DNA from: Mytilus edulis
Taxonomy: Eukaryota; Mollusca; Bivalvia; Mytilida; Mytilidae
NCBI RefSeq assembly: GCF_963676685.1
Contig: NC_092348.1
Span: 27,999,386 to 28,063,385 of the forward strand
Length of the DNA: 64,000 nt
Direction: 5' to 3'
Numbering within the stretch: the stretch's first letter is position 1; each line of letters opens with the position of its first letter. This document shows, one piece after another, positions 44,133 to 55,959 of this stretch. Under the pieces are notes generated by a model, which searched no databases, was not told the DNA's origin, and worked only from the letters and a program-made list of their open reading frames with translations. The position numbers were made by a program, and so were the translations under genes.

Positions 44133-47100
44133 GTATGTGCTGATTAAATTAAGCTATTGCCTTTTAAGTTAAAATAATTCGTATATGATTTGCATATCTA
44201 TAAATACTTGAATTGGATTGGTCAATTAGAATTTTTCTCTAAGTTTACACTTCGATAAACCATGTTTCCGAAACTACTTTTGTAATCTATTCATGCGCGA
44301 TACACAAGCTTGCAGTGATCCCGGGATTTTCAGCAAATTGAGATTAAAAAACAATTACATAATAGTTGTGACTATTCTAGTGCATATAAAAAAAAAAAAA
44401 AAAAAAAAAATGTATTGCACTAAAGCTTCGAAAATGTACAAAAATTAAATTTAATAAAATTCTGCAAAATTTCATGAAGGATTTGGCGGATTTACGTCAT
44501 GGCAAAACACGACGTCATATGAATGGAAATTTTCAAGGAAAAGATTATTTCGTTACGTGTACGCTTCAAATTTTGATAAAATTTAATTAAAATGAAGTTT
44601 TGGAGGTAGGTGCTATTTCATTTAAGATTTCGTTGTATTTATTAGACATTTATGGGTTTTAGAAAGTCAAGATGGCGGTGTACTCATTAGTTACGACTTG
44701 CCATTGTGCTTTTGATGGTAAATATATATAGTAGCCATCAACAAAAAAAAATGTTTGGCTGAAGAATTATAAGGATTAAACACATTTTTTCTAGAGATTA
44801 TTGATGTGTAAACCGGGGCTCTTACTCACAAACTCAACATAAAAGTCCTTCGGACTTTTATTCAGTTTGTGAGTTAATCGCCCCGGTTTACATATCAATA
44901 ACCTCTAGAAAAACTGTGTTTAATCCTATAATATTATTATCAGTTATCGATACATTTTTAAATACATTTCAAAACATTAAACTTATTTATGAAGTGGACA
45001 CCAGGTTTAACTGGTTTTATCATTTAGGATTTGCTTGACTATTTTTATTTTTTTAAATACTTCGTACGGCTATCACATTAATTCTGAGTTGGCGTATGAT
45101 CCTATACTAAATATCTTAAAGGCTACATATTCTTTATATAACGATCACATTACTACATTTTTGTTTTTATAAATTTGCCTTGTGCAATAATTACTCTATA
45201 TGTTTGATATTATTTGCCATAGAACGTCATCAGCATTTTGGTCTTTACCATGATGATTTCAATTTTACTCCAAATGTTTATACAAAAGAAAACAACAATA
45301 ATTTTTAAATTAACATGTAAACACGTGTGTTTATAGTAGTAATAATTCTGTCTTTGACTTGACTATATATCTAATTGGAAAAGATACTGAAAATCATGAA
45401 AATTGAAATAAATATTAATAACATTTATTTAACATTCCGTATTCACATGACACTTAGTCACCATTAATATCAAAATGATTGAGTCATTGGTTATTTGTAT
45501 CTTACGTGAGTTTAATTGAGTTTCAATAATACAGCTTTGGCTTAATAACTTATACAATGTATATTCATGTATTTTCAGTTGTTAAAGTTGTGATACTTGA
45601 TCACAAATTAAACGATGACAGTGATAATGGAAGAAAATACATAACGTATGTTTTGAATAATTACAAGGTAAGGAAATATAACGATTGTCACATAGACGAC
45701 GTCATATGCATAAACAAACAGAACAGATACAGTTTAAAACCACAAACGAAGAAGCAATTCACAAAACAATATACGATAAAAAAAATAATTATAAAGGATA
45801 TTTCATATAAGCAAGGTCACATTCTTTGGATATCATACAGTGCTTTGGAAACGATTCTGCTGAAAGAATTCACCGTAACACTTACAAATAAAAAAAAAAG
45901 CAATTATGTAGTTAGTTCTTCTGTAAACCATCTGTATTGTAATCCAAAAATTAACATCTTTTACATTTAAGAAAAAATCAAGAAAAGTAGCAGAATACAT
46001 TCTATATAAAGCGAGAACCTTTAGAAGGTCTACAATGTTCAAACACCGTTGAATTGAACCTAAATAAACATTGTTTTGCAATATAAAAGTGCTCTTACAT
46101 AAACATCACAAAGTTACTAGAAACATCTCAAAATTTAATTATCACTTTTTCCGGCAATTACTCGTGGGACGATTGACTTTGTAGGAGTTTTTCTCCAGGC
46201 TCAACAGAATATGATACAAATATCTCTTTGTTAAAGTATTCACCACAGCATATAATTCTCCGATTTTCAATATTTGGATCGATTGAGTAAGAAAATTGTA
46301 ATTTAGAAATGTACATACCTTTTGAAGCGATGACAACTACTCCACTCAAGCAGGAAAATCCTCTCACGGTTTTCATTGCAAACTGATTGTTCTGCATGTG
46401 TAAATTACCAGACACGAAAACCCACAGACATATAATAGACCACTGGGGATAACAGCCGTTGTACGGTTTTTCTACCAAAAATATGTACAGAGAAAGGCCC
46501 TTTGACCGATAGTTAATTCTACAACAGTTTATGAGGTTCACTACGCGATTTTATTTTCATTTAAAAAGACTATGTGTGTAAATGGAATCGATTTACATAA
46601 ATTCTTAGAATTAAATTTATTATATTAAAACCTCTGTACACATTGCATATTCGTGTAAGCCTTCTTTACAAATTCAAACTACTAAATGTAATACAAAATT
46701 AAAATATGTCAATCTGCATAAATTATGCAATCGAATTTGAAAATATAAATAATCTTTATTACTGTACACGTACTTCTTTTGCAAGAAAAACAATGAGTTA
46801 ATGCCATGGGACTATCTGGAACTGTTTACAAATTCTACCAATAGCACGTGTGGTGTTACACTTATGCCATTCCATCATTACATTTTAGGAGGTATGTGTG
46901 ATTTAATGTATGTGAATACATAATCCAGTGCAAGTTAACAATTGCAATAATCGGAACTGATCAATACCATTCGAAACTAAGATCCGGAATATCATTTTGT
47001 TTATTTTCTTTGGTTACATCTTCTGACATCAGACTCGGACTTCTCTTGAACTGAATTAATGTGCGTATTGTTATGTGTTTACTTTTCTGCGTTGGCTAGA

Positions 47101-50100
47101 GGTATAGGGGGAGGGTTGAGATCTCATAAACATGTTTAACCCCGCCTCATTTTTGCGCCTGTCCAAAGTCAGGAGCCTCTGGCCTTTGTTAGTCTTTTAT
47201 TATTTTTAATTTTAGTTTCTTGTGTACAATTTGGAGTTAAGTATGGCGTTCATTATAACTGAACTGAATTTCTCGCTGCATTGAAGACCTGTTGGTGACC
47301 TTCTGCTGATTTCTGCTTTATGGTCGGGTTGGTGTCTCTTTGACACATTCCCCATTTCTATTCTCAATTTTATAATGCTGAAATTATGAAGCCATGCTTT
47401 TTATTCATTCTAAGCTACAACATTCAACACTGTCATGACTGTATATGTAAGACAATTCTATTTTCATTTCAAAACAAGTATGATAACTAACTTAACCCAA
47501 GTTAAACTTCCTCTTATGAATGTGGTGGGATTCATTTTTAAAGGTATATTAGAGACTCTTTGTAATTTTCATGTATTGTAACCTTTACCAACTGAAATTC
47601 AACAATATTTCGGAGAAACTTATTTGTCCTTATTTCAATAATCGTCTCAATTGTTTTAGGTTATTCACGTTTACTTTTTATTTGAATTTTCAAAAGAACT
47701 TTTACGAGTTTTCAACATTGCATTCATTTACCTATACATTTTTGTACTTAAAATAAAAATAAAAGTCAATTCGACAGATTTCCGTGTTATACAAACCAAT
47801 AAAAAAATACATGTTGAGGTCAAAATACGATGTTCAACTCATGTATACTAATGTTCAGTTTGGTTGCGTGCAATTGTTTTCATGGACTACTAGTTCTTGT
47901 TATTCTGATGCATTTAGGACTCCAATACATTTAGGTTGAAATAAAAATTACAAGAGATACATATAAAATCAGTTATCATGTACATGTATGTTGTAAGTCT
48001 CTCGCATTTCTTTGTATATTTCAGGAATTTACAGTGGTAAGTTAATTTAAATTTGTTTTCAGTTTAAATCTACTGGACATATAATAACGTCAAACAATAA
48101 AACAGAAAGTAATTGTGAAACTTCCTAATCCAAACTTATTGAATATTTGTACTTTAGATTGCAAAATGTTACGATAAATGGTTAAATAATTCTCAATAGA
48201 ACACAAGGCAGAATAGTGATACCCAGTCTTAATATACCTCAATAAGGAAAAGTATATACTTCTCTGATGGTACAGGTTGCCTATGCCTCAGTATGACATA
48301 AGTTATATTCACAATTGACACTTCACAAATTGGGTAAATGCAACTTCCCTGAGAATATTTTATTTTTAAATTTATATAGAGACCGTTTCGAACGGTTTTG
48401 TTGAAAACATGTTTTTTTGCAGTTTTTAGAAAAAAAACTATATAAAACCGTTACTATCGGAGTAAGCCTTCTTGAATGAGTTTTTATTTTGGCGTATGAA
48501 AGCCCATGAATAATCACATTTTTATACCGCAGTCAAGTGTTAATGTGCATTAAAAGTGTTTTCAAGTATTTTTTGTGATTTAAAATTTACACGATGAAAT
48601 CTTGAACTTATATCTAAGAATTGAAAATCTAAAATGAAATAGAACAATAGAATAGTCACTCATAAATTATTATATTTTAATATTTGATTTACAGAGGGTA
48701 AGCACTGGATATCTCTGTGTAATTTAGTGGTTGTGGGAAGGGACATTCCTTGTGATAGGAATGATTATAACAACTGCGATTGCAAGGTATATAAAACTAT
48801 GCGCAAAATGTGTTATGATTTAAGTTTATCATCTTTTTTGAAACTCTATATGTCAAGGGTTTTCTTATCGCAAGTGTACCGTACAGATCGGCAATATTTT
48901 ACATTTCTTGTCAACAATGTATTTTTATTCACTCGGTAGCTCATGGGTTTATTCTTTTCTTCCAGTGACGATCCTTGCAGCAACGTCAAGTGCTCAAGTC
49001 CATCCGTATCATTTTAGCAATGAAACGAACGCAACTGTATTCATAGAACCGAATAACTATCCCAACTGTGTGTACGCGTAAATATTGTTTTATTAATTGT
49101 ATAATTATATAATTTAAGTTCATATTCTCAACTTCAAAAAGGTACACAGTAAAAAAAAAATGCCGATAAAGAGAAAAATTGCATTTTTTACTAACTTCAT
49201 CAGCTCGAATACCAGCTGGACCTAGCGAGCTCGCTTGATAATCTTGCAAATCAGTATCAAGAAATGACATGATATTATTATATATGTATCGTCACACATA
49301 AAAATAACATTGAACAACAATCTTAATATTCAGTTGTACATTTCTGTTGTTCATGTAGAAAAATATAACGGCATTTTCTGCTTGGGTTTGTTTGTCTGTT
49401 TCCACTTTCACCCACAATAAGAATTGATAAAAAGTTGTGGTTTGTGATAATGAATCAGAACACGACAGTGAGTGCATAATACAACATACATATAAAACTA
49501 TGTCTCAGCAGCGAGTCCCTTAGAACACTATGTGTAACCACCTCTTAACGGAGTCAGTCTTATTCTTATCATTACACTTGCTTCTTGTAATTTCCATACT
49601 AGCTTAACAAAGATTTCTAGACCAGTTACGAGTTAAAATGGACTAACATAACAAATGAGTTAAAAGGGTTATTTTTTTCTGATCGATACTTACAACATAA
49701 CAGCAGCGAGTCCCTTAGAACACTATATTTAACCAACTCTTAACGGAGTCAGTCTTATTCTTATCATTACACTTACTTCTTGTAATTTCCATACTAGCTT
49801 AACAAAGATTTCTAGACCAGTTACGAGTTAAAATCGACTAACAAAACAAATGAGTTAAAAGGGTTAATTTTTTCTGATCGATACTTACAACATAACAGCA
49901 GCGAGTCCCTTAGAACACTATGTTTAACCAACTCTTAACGGAGTCAGTCTTATTCTTATCATTACACTTACTTCTTGTAATTTCCATACTAGCTTAACAA
50001 AGATTTCTAGACCAGTTACGAGTTAAAATTGACTAACATAACAAATGAGTTAAAAGGGTTATTTTTTTCTGATCGATACTTACAACATAACAGCAGCGAG

Positions 50101-50826
50101 TCCCTTAGAACACTATGTTTAACCAACTCTTAATGGAGTCAGTCTTATTCTTATCATTACACTTACTTCTTGTAATTTCCATACTAGCTTAACAAAGATT
50201 TCTAGACCAGTTACGAGTTAAAATTGACTAACAAAACAAATGAGTTAAAAGGGTTAATTTTTTCTGATCGATACTTACAACATAACAGCAGCGAGTCCCT
50301 TAGAACACTATGTTTAACCAACTCTTAACGGAGTCAGTCTTATTCTTATCATTACACTTACTTCTTGTAATTTCCATACTAGCTTAACAAAGATTTCTAG
50401 ACCAGTTACGAGTTGAAATTGACTAACAAAACAAATGAGTTAAAAGGGTTAAATTTTTCTGATCGATACTTACAACATATAACAAAAGACAAAACTACAA
50501 AGAGTATGTACAGGACACTCTTTATTCTTGTGCACATTCTAGTATATTTACATACAAAACATTAATTTCTTTTAGTGAAACCCTAACCAAGAATATATGA
50601 TAATCAATCAAATTATTTCATCCAATGTCGAATCACAAATGTAAGAAAGTTTCGCAATATATCATTTTCATTTTAGATAATATATGAAAAATGCAAAACA
50701 ACGAAATGTCCAAATGAAAACGACTCGTGTATCTACAATCCAAAGGAAAGCGAGCACTTGACAGATGCATGCCTTCGGAATAAAATAACTGGAAAATGTC
50801 AATGGAAAACTTGTCCAGCCGCCTAA
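44024..50826 (+). CDS. TIMP-like metalloproteinase inhibitor 2 (6 exons)
   Basis: Exons 44024-44132, 45579-45667, 46786-46891, 48025-48036, 48695-48786 and 50677-50826 join in frame to 185 residues, about the normal TIMP length. The order of features is that of TIMPs: signal peptide, Cys20-Thr-Cys22, a third Cys at mature position 13 (HFC, exactly as in vertebrate TIMPs), VVKVVILD strand, NSTCGVTL, HWISLCNL, NCDCK, then the small C-terminal module KCKTTKC, DSC, DAC, KCQWKTC. Thr at position 2 is the classical inhibitory residue. The predicted signal cleavage is awkward because Glu precedes Cys1. All intron positions and phases equal those of TIMP-1, 6.5 kb upstream on the same strand, so the two arose by tandem duplication. 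TIMPs act outside the cell, binding matrix metalloproteinases; here inhibition is inferred. Confidence 0.88.
44133..45578. other. TIMP-2 intron 1
   Basis: Contains an A run (44388-44410) and the foldback at 44768-44930; otherwise nothing recognised. Confidence 0.5.
44768..44930. mobile_element. 163-bp foldback (snapback) element in TIMP-2 intron 1
   Basis: TATAAGGATTAAACACA ... TCTAGAG-TTATTGATGTGTAAACC at the left pairs with GGTTTACATATCAATAACC-TCTAGA ... GTGTTTAATCCTATA at the right. The two ~80-bp arms meet at AAAGTCC-TTC-GGACTTT around 44850, leaving almost no loop. Confidence 0.75.
45579..45667 (+). CDS. TIMP-2 exon 2
   Basis: Acceptor TATTTTCAG, donor GTAAGG, phase 1 to 0. Encodes VVKVVILDHKLNDDSDN then KYITYVLNNYK. 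The open frame continues past the donor but loses similarity. Confidence 0.85.
46786..46891 (+). CDS. TIMP-2 exon 3: CG block
   Basis: Acceptor TTTTGCAAG, donor GTATGT, phase 0 to 1. Encodes KNNELMPWDYLELFTNS, NSTCGVTL and HHYILG, collinear with TIMP-1 exon 3. Confidence 0.8.
47000..47372 (+). mobile_element. Penelope-like family P2 3' tail in TIMP-2 intron 3
   Basis: GGTTACATCTTCTGACATCA, GGTATAGGGGGAGGGTTGAG, GCGCCTGTCCAAAGTCAGGA and TTCTATTCTCAATTTTAT; same 3' end as the 27.56- and 57.93-kb copies, with an internal deletion. Confidence 0.75.
48025..48036 (+). CDS. TIMP-2 exon 4: 12-nt microexon
   Basis: GAATTTACAGTG between TATTTCAG and GTAAGT, phase 1-1, encoding IYS with a split Gly; same size and phase as TIMP-1 exon 4. 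Confidence 0.6.
48695..48786 (+). CDS. TIMP-2 exon 5
   Basis: Acceptor GATTTACAG, donor GTATAT, phase 1 to 0. Encodes EGKHWISLCNLVVVG, DIPCDRND and NNCDCK, collinear with TIMP-1 exon 5. Confidence 0.85.
49506..50478 (+). repeat. 195-bp tandem satellite, five copies, in TIMP-2 intron 5
   Basis: CAGCAGCGAGTCCCTTAGAA starts at 49506, 49701, 49896, 50091 and 50286, exactly 195 bp apart. Copies differ by only a few bases (for example AACGGAGTC / AATGGAGTC, GTTAATTTT / GTTATTTTT). No coding frame is shared by the units. The array ends 199 bp before the last TIMP-2 exon. Confidence 0.9.
50677..50826 (+). CDS. TIMP-2 exon 6: C-terminal module and stop
   Basis: Acceptor TTCATTTTAG, stop TAA at 50824-50826; 49 residues IIYEKCKTTKC ... 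DACLRNKITGKCQWKTC-PAA. It ends two or three residues after the last Cys, without the long tail of TIMP-1. Confidence 0.85.
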   Translation: MIYEKCKTTKCPNENDSCIYNPKESEHLTDACLRNKITGKCQWKTCPAA

Positions 50827-50904
50827 GTAAACTATTTGAAGACATTTTGTTATATCTTTCCTGGATAAGTGCCACAATTATGTTCATGCAGTATCGAAAT
50901 ATAT

Positions 50905-50910
50905 AATAAA
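50905..50910 (+). terminator. TIMP-2 polyadenylation signal
   Basis: AATAAA about 80 nt after the stop codon. Confidence 0.6.
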
Positions 50911-51079
50911 TGCACAATTTTGTCTTCATATTTTATCTATTTGTCAAAACCGACGTTTCTATTTCGTTTGTAATTTATTAAACAAATACGTTTTAGTTCT
51001 GCTTATACAAAAATATAACATTATTACATTAACAAACCAATCAAAATATCAAATGCATTTTTTTTTAATAAGCATGTCC

Positions 51080-51620
51080 ATCGAATATAAAAGAGGGACG
51101 AAAGATACCAAAGGGACAGTCAAACTCATAAATCTAAAACAAACTGACAATGCCATGGCTAAAATGAAAAAAGACAAACAGAAAAACAATAGTACACACG
51201 ACACAACATAGAAAACTAAAGAATAAACAACACGAACCCCACCAAAAACTAGGGGTGATCTCAGGTGCTCCGGAAGGGTAAGCAGATCCTGCTCCACATG
51301 TGGCACCCGTCGTGTTGCTTATGTGATTACAAATCCGGTAAATAGTCTAATTCGGTAGGTCATATTCATGAAATGGAAGGGGATTGCAGTTACAACGTAA
51401 GGAACATATCCGATATCATTTGTGAAACGGTTATTCCATAACGGTCAACCAACTCGTGATGGCGTCCGTAAAGTTTACGAAGGGATGATTTCAACTTCAC
51501 CATTTGGAACTCTTGGTTTAATAGCTTCCTTGTGAGCAGCAAACCTCTATCAAGAAAATCATGATAGGAAATGTAAGCACGGGAATATCGTATCAATTGG
51601 GAGATATAAATGTGTACTCG
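51080..51620 (-). mobile_element. Penelope-like P1 element, 5'-truncated, RT C-terminus plus full 3' tail
   Basis: On the minus strand it starts within YISQLIRYSRAY (about 51615), continues KLLNQEFQMVKLKSSLRKLY, YGRHHELVDRYG to a stop at 51390, then a ~300-bp tail ending at TATCTTTCGTCCCTCTTTT. It is the reference copy linking the tail repeats to an RT. Confidence 0.7.
51390..51617 (-). pseudogene. C-terminal fragment of Penelope-like reverse transcriptase
   Basis: About 75 residues, beginning IYISQLIRYSRAYISYHDFL and matching the last part of the 29-kb RT (GVYISQLIRYSRAC ... LRKFYGHHHDLVDPYDVS). The catalytic motifs are absent. The apparent start of the open frame further upstream is flanking sequence. 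Confidence 0.7.
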
Positions 51621-52370
51621 GAAAATAGTGTTAAAATTGGTCAATAAAACGATTTTCACATGTGTTAGAAAGAAAACAATCCATAATATCTAATTCTGTT
51701 CTTCATATTAAGTACTACATTATGTGTTACATACAATTAATTAAAACAAGTTCATCCTCCGTTATCAAACCATACGGCAAGTTGTTTTAGACTCATGGAC
51801 CAAATATTAAGAGTCATAGTTATATACAAACAAATCCGTCTGTTCAAATACTGATGATTTGTTTAAGAAATTCTATCCTCATTAAATGAAAATGCATTCT
51901 TCTTTAAGGGATATTTTATCAAAAAATCATATTTTTAATGTTTTTACATCAGTCATGTTTTATTACATTATACTGTTTGAAAACATACTTCTTATCATTT
52001 TCTGTTAAAGTACAACAACACCGAAAATGTACTGAGAAAAGAAACGATTAATCTGATTTTAGAACACATATTACGATTTATACAATTTGATTTTTATTAT
52101 TGCTATTTCCATAAAAAGGAAATCAAAAACATGTTTACTTCATAGAAGAAATTGCAAAAATGTCATGCAGGCAGTTATTAATGGTATTTCGGCTATAATG
52201 AAAAGGTCAGATAAAATGTGACTATGTAGATTATTTTTTGACGATATCAAATGTTATGCATGGGACATGTTATTAGATTTTAAATGTAAAGGTACTTTAA
52301 CAATAACAATAACACTGACAAAACATTACGTACACTAAATGTTGTACTTATTGTGAACAACTCCAAACAA

Positions 52371-52935
52371 AAGTAAAATAACAACAAATACCGATCTCCG
52401 AGGAAATTTCTAAACGGAAATCCTTAAGAAATTGCAACATCAAAAGTTCATACACATTAAATGCATGGATAACAACTGTCATATCCCTAACTTTGTACAT
52501 GCATTTTAGTATTTTAAAATGGTGGATAAAACCTGGTTTTACAGCTAGCTTAACCTCTCACTTAAATGACAGTCGCATAAAAGGATGCCATCATATTGAT
52601 AACGATGTCATGGATGTGTAAACGAATCAAACAGACATAATAGGTAAAGATGTCAAACATTAAAATGTTGTGTGGAATACATTTTTTGAGGTACTTTACT
52701 GACAGTGGCATACAACGTTGCCATTTTAATGATGTGCGAACTAATCAAACAGCCATAATAGGTAAAGATGTCAAAAAATTCAAAGGTTTTGTGAAATTCA
52801 TTTTTTTGGGTACTTTACTGACAGTCGCATAAAATGTTGCCATCTTAACGATGTATGAACTAATCAAACAGACATAATAGGTAAAGATGTCAAAACATTC
52901 AATAGTTTTGTGGAATACGTTTTTTGGGTACTTAT
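52371..52935 (-). repeat. Family A copy followed by ~118-bp tandem repeat
   Basis: AATACCGATCTCCGAGGAAA, AACTGTCATATCCCTAACTT, AAAACCTGGTTTTACAGCTA and TCTCACTTAAATGACAGTCG form a reverse family A copy. Its end is amplified: CATAATAGGTAAAGATGTCA recurs at 52636, 52754 and 52873. Confidence 0.7.
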
Positions 52936-52939
52936 TAGT

Positions 52940-55100
52940 AACCCGTTCACAAAGGAAAGTATATTTTAGAATTTGTAGTTATCAATAAAATCCAAAATTT
53001 AATAATTTTAGTAACGGACTCTTTTCGAATATAAATGACCCATTTTATTCAACTGATTAAATATAGTATAATTTCCTCACAATATATATGTGTGTGGTTA
53101 TTTGTGTAGAAAACTGAACTGCTTAACACACAATATTTAATTTTTGGACATATTTTGAAAAAGGCACCACTATCATTGAAGATAGTACAAGGTCTTTACA
53201 ATATGTGTGTGTGTGGTTATTGATTTTGAAACATAAATGGTTATACATATAATATACTGTGTTGATATATTCTGAAAACAGAACCAATATAATTCAATGT
53301 ATATTCTTTTCCAGACTTATTTTATAAATAAATCTGTTTCGTAAGCAGAAAACATTAATTCAATATTTGTTATTAATTCAAACTGACATTTATAAATGAA
53401 GCTGGCCATAAAACTTACAGTTAATAGTAAAAATCAAAAGCCTTAAATTGAATAATTTGTTGATAAATCAGTCACATAACTGATTTAACTGTCTCAGCGT
53501 TTGTCATAAAAGCTATTACACATTGATATCATTCAAAAAGATCTCTTTTGATTTTTCATAAATACATTGGATTTTATGTCTAACACGTCTGACAAATATG
53601 CGGTAGGGTAAACAAATAATAGCATGCATACAATATAACGTGTCTGACCTACATGCAGGTTAATATAATTTGATAAATTATAGTTGATAAAACTTTGCAC
53701 CACAGTTATCACGCTTTGATCATCTCACTTCCGTTAACAATGTCAAATCACTAAACAAAATTGAAAACAAATTTCAAATGTAAATCTCCTAGATAGCGAA
53801 TACAAATTAGTTGTGCCAATGTTTAATAAAAAATCATTTTCAGCAACTTCATAGTCTATGAACAACTTGAATCTTTCAAAAGATGATAGAGCATCGGCAT
53901 AAATATGTAACAAAAAATATATAGGTTTACAAAAATTGAATCACTTACATGATGTTTGAATATTGTCCATCAATATTTGTCTATGTTAAAATGAAATAGA
54001 TTACTGTCTTCCATATCTTTAATTGTATCACTGCACTTATTTCATAGAGGTACTTCAGTAATTCATAAAACAGTTGCTCTCCAATCGTCTGATTGGTTGG
54101 AGTTTTTGATTTTTCCATTTGATTAAGGGCACACCTTTTTGAATTGTTCACGGTATTTTTGTTACTTTTTTCTCTCAATCTGTTTGTATATGGTTATATT
54201 TATGTTTTCGGTCCTTGTATAACACTATGTATAGAGGCACGCTGAATGGCAATTCAGTTTGTTTGTTTGTTCGATTGTTTGTTTGTTTGCTATAAAAAGT
54301 CATCGAAAATTACATGCATAATTTGATCAGTGAATTGCAAACAAAAATTGATCTATAAATCGCTGCTTACTTTTAAAAATGGCAAATATATAATGCATAT
54401 TTAGGACACAAACAAGTTTACAATTATTACAATAAGTATGCTCTGGTAGATGGATCGACAGGGATTAAGAGTGTGCTATGTAGACTGCTTCTGTCAAATA
54501 ATTTTATGTCGGAATGAAGCAAACCATTTTGTATTGCATCCGGGCTGTCCATAGACCGTTGAAAGAAATCAATCAATGTATCTTAGACACGCAGAGCTGA
54601 AGCTCATGATATTCTTTCTACACCAGACATCGGCTGAAGTGTTATCCTTCAATCATTCAGGACAATTTGTTTATTAACCCTCAAATACAATCGGTCGCTC
54701 CTTATTAACACGAAAATCACAGACAAATCCGGAAATTTCAAATAACTACAAATCTATACTCAAAAAAGGACTTATTGGGCGTAACAAATATTAATGACCG
54801 CTATGTATTCTCTCCTTTATAGGAAATAACATCAACGGTAACATTCTTCAACAATTGCACATTTCGACAATAGATGTGATGCTAAAATACGTTGATCATC
54901 CAAAACTTTTACACAAAATGAAGAACATATAAAACAAAAAAGAACGACAAATTGGCTTATGTTTGGGAAGTAATTAGATCTGTGCACTAGAGAGATATAT
55001 TCTCTGAATGAAAATCATTTCCTAACATTTTTTAAAGTAGGTTTTAAGTACGCAATCTCTGCATACACAGCATATAGAAAACGTGTAAATCGTTGAACAT
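52940..55100. other. Non-coding, simple GTTT repeat
   Basis: AT-rich; a (GTTT)n-like microsatellite lies at 54258-54292 and a short family A-like end at 54105-54180. No exon recognised. Confidence 0.4.
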
Positions 55101-55119
55101 TTGAATACGTGGTTTGTCT

Positions 55120-55400
55120 GAACTCCCAAAAACCACGGAAATTGGTTTTTCAACGAATATTAATGAATCTACAGTATACATATGTCTATACTAGTCCCGA
55201 AGGAGCAACTACTGGACTGGTGATATCTCTGATACTAACAGACCAGCAGCAACAATATCGACCTAGTGGCAATAATAACACTAACGTTACCAAGGTTTTA
55301 TGTACCAGATGCACATTTCGATAATTAATTTCTCGTCAGTAATATCGAGCCTCAGATACATTTGAAAATCCAAAGCTTCAAAAAGTAAAAAGCTTAAAAA
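55120..55400 (-). repeat. Diverged repeat family C copy
   Basis: ACTACTGGACTGGTGATATC, ATATCGACCTAGTGGC, TACCAGATGCACATTTCG and CTCGTCAGTAATATCGAGC parallel the 10.5-kb unit (ACTCCTGGGTTGGTAATA, ATCGACCCAGTGG). It abuts the next TIR element. Confidence 0.45.
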
Positions 55401-55404
55401 CAAC

Positions 55405-55954
55405 CATCTTCGCTAGCCAAGGGTTACGATCTTCTCCCGCTCTCTTCACCCTTGGCAGATTGAGTCAGATTTGTGATATCAATGTTGCGCCATCTATCGG
55501 AAAATTAAAGTCACGCCCATTCCGAATACATTATTCTTGACCAATGGTAGCACATGAACTCTTCAATTTGGAGGTAAAAACACGGTAGTGTCTAGATTCT
55601 ACCCACTTGGTAAAGCCGGAAACGAAAATATACGTCAACATTCATGCATTTGGGCATGAAATATACATAGGAACTTCTATTACTTGATTAAAAACATTCA
55701 AGTTGTCACTAAATATAGTCGTATGTTTAGTGATATAAAGACTTGTTGCACAACAAACACGTGGCAATTGTTTACAAACACTTTCTACATTTACACGTGA
55801 TCATGGTATAGGCGTTTTTTGATTGGATGCAGCGAGTTCCTACTATAACCAATAAAAATCCTTACTTTGTGTCTTTGTGTCTCCGAAATATTATCTCAAC
55901 CCGCCAAGGGTGAAGAGAGCGGGAGTGGATCGTAACCCTTGGCTTGCGAAGATG
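55405..55954. mobile_element. 550-bp TIR element (CATCTTCGCTAGCCAAGGG ends)
   Basis: Terminal inverted repeats of about 50 bp: CATCTTCGCTAGCCAAGGGT...CTCTTCACCCTTGGC at the left and GCCAAGGGTGAAGAG...ACCCTTGGCTTGCGAAGATG at the right. Interior is non-coding. Confidence 0.8.
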
Positions 55955-55959
55955 ATAAA

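Noticed and set aside
45557-45970. 137-codon open frame treated as one gene
   Set aside because: Only 45579-45667 matches TIMP exon 2 between an acceptor and donor; the rest is read-through into the intron with no similarity.
46158-46541. 127-codon minus-strand open frame
   Set aside because: No recognisable motif, no polyadenylation or promoter context; likely chance in TIMP-2 intron 2.
51049-51306. 85-codon hydrophobic minus-strand frame resembling a membrane protein
   Set aside because: It lies wholly in the untranslated tail of the Penelope-like element, and the same tail at 9.67 kb does not conserve the frame.
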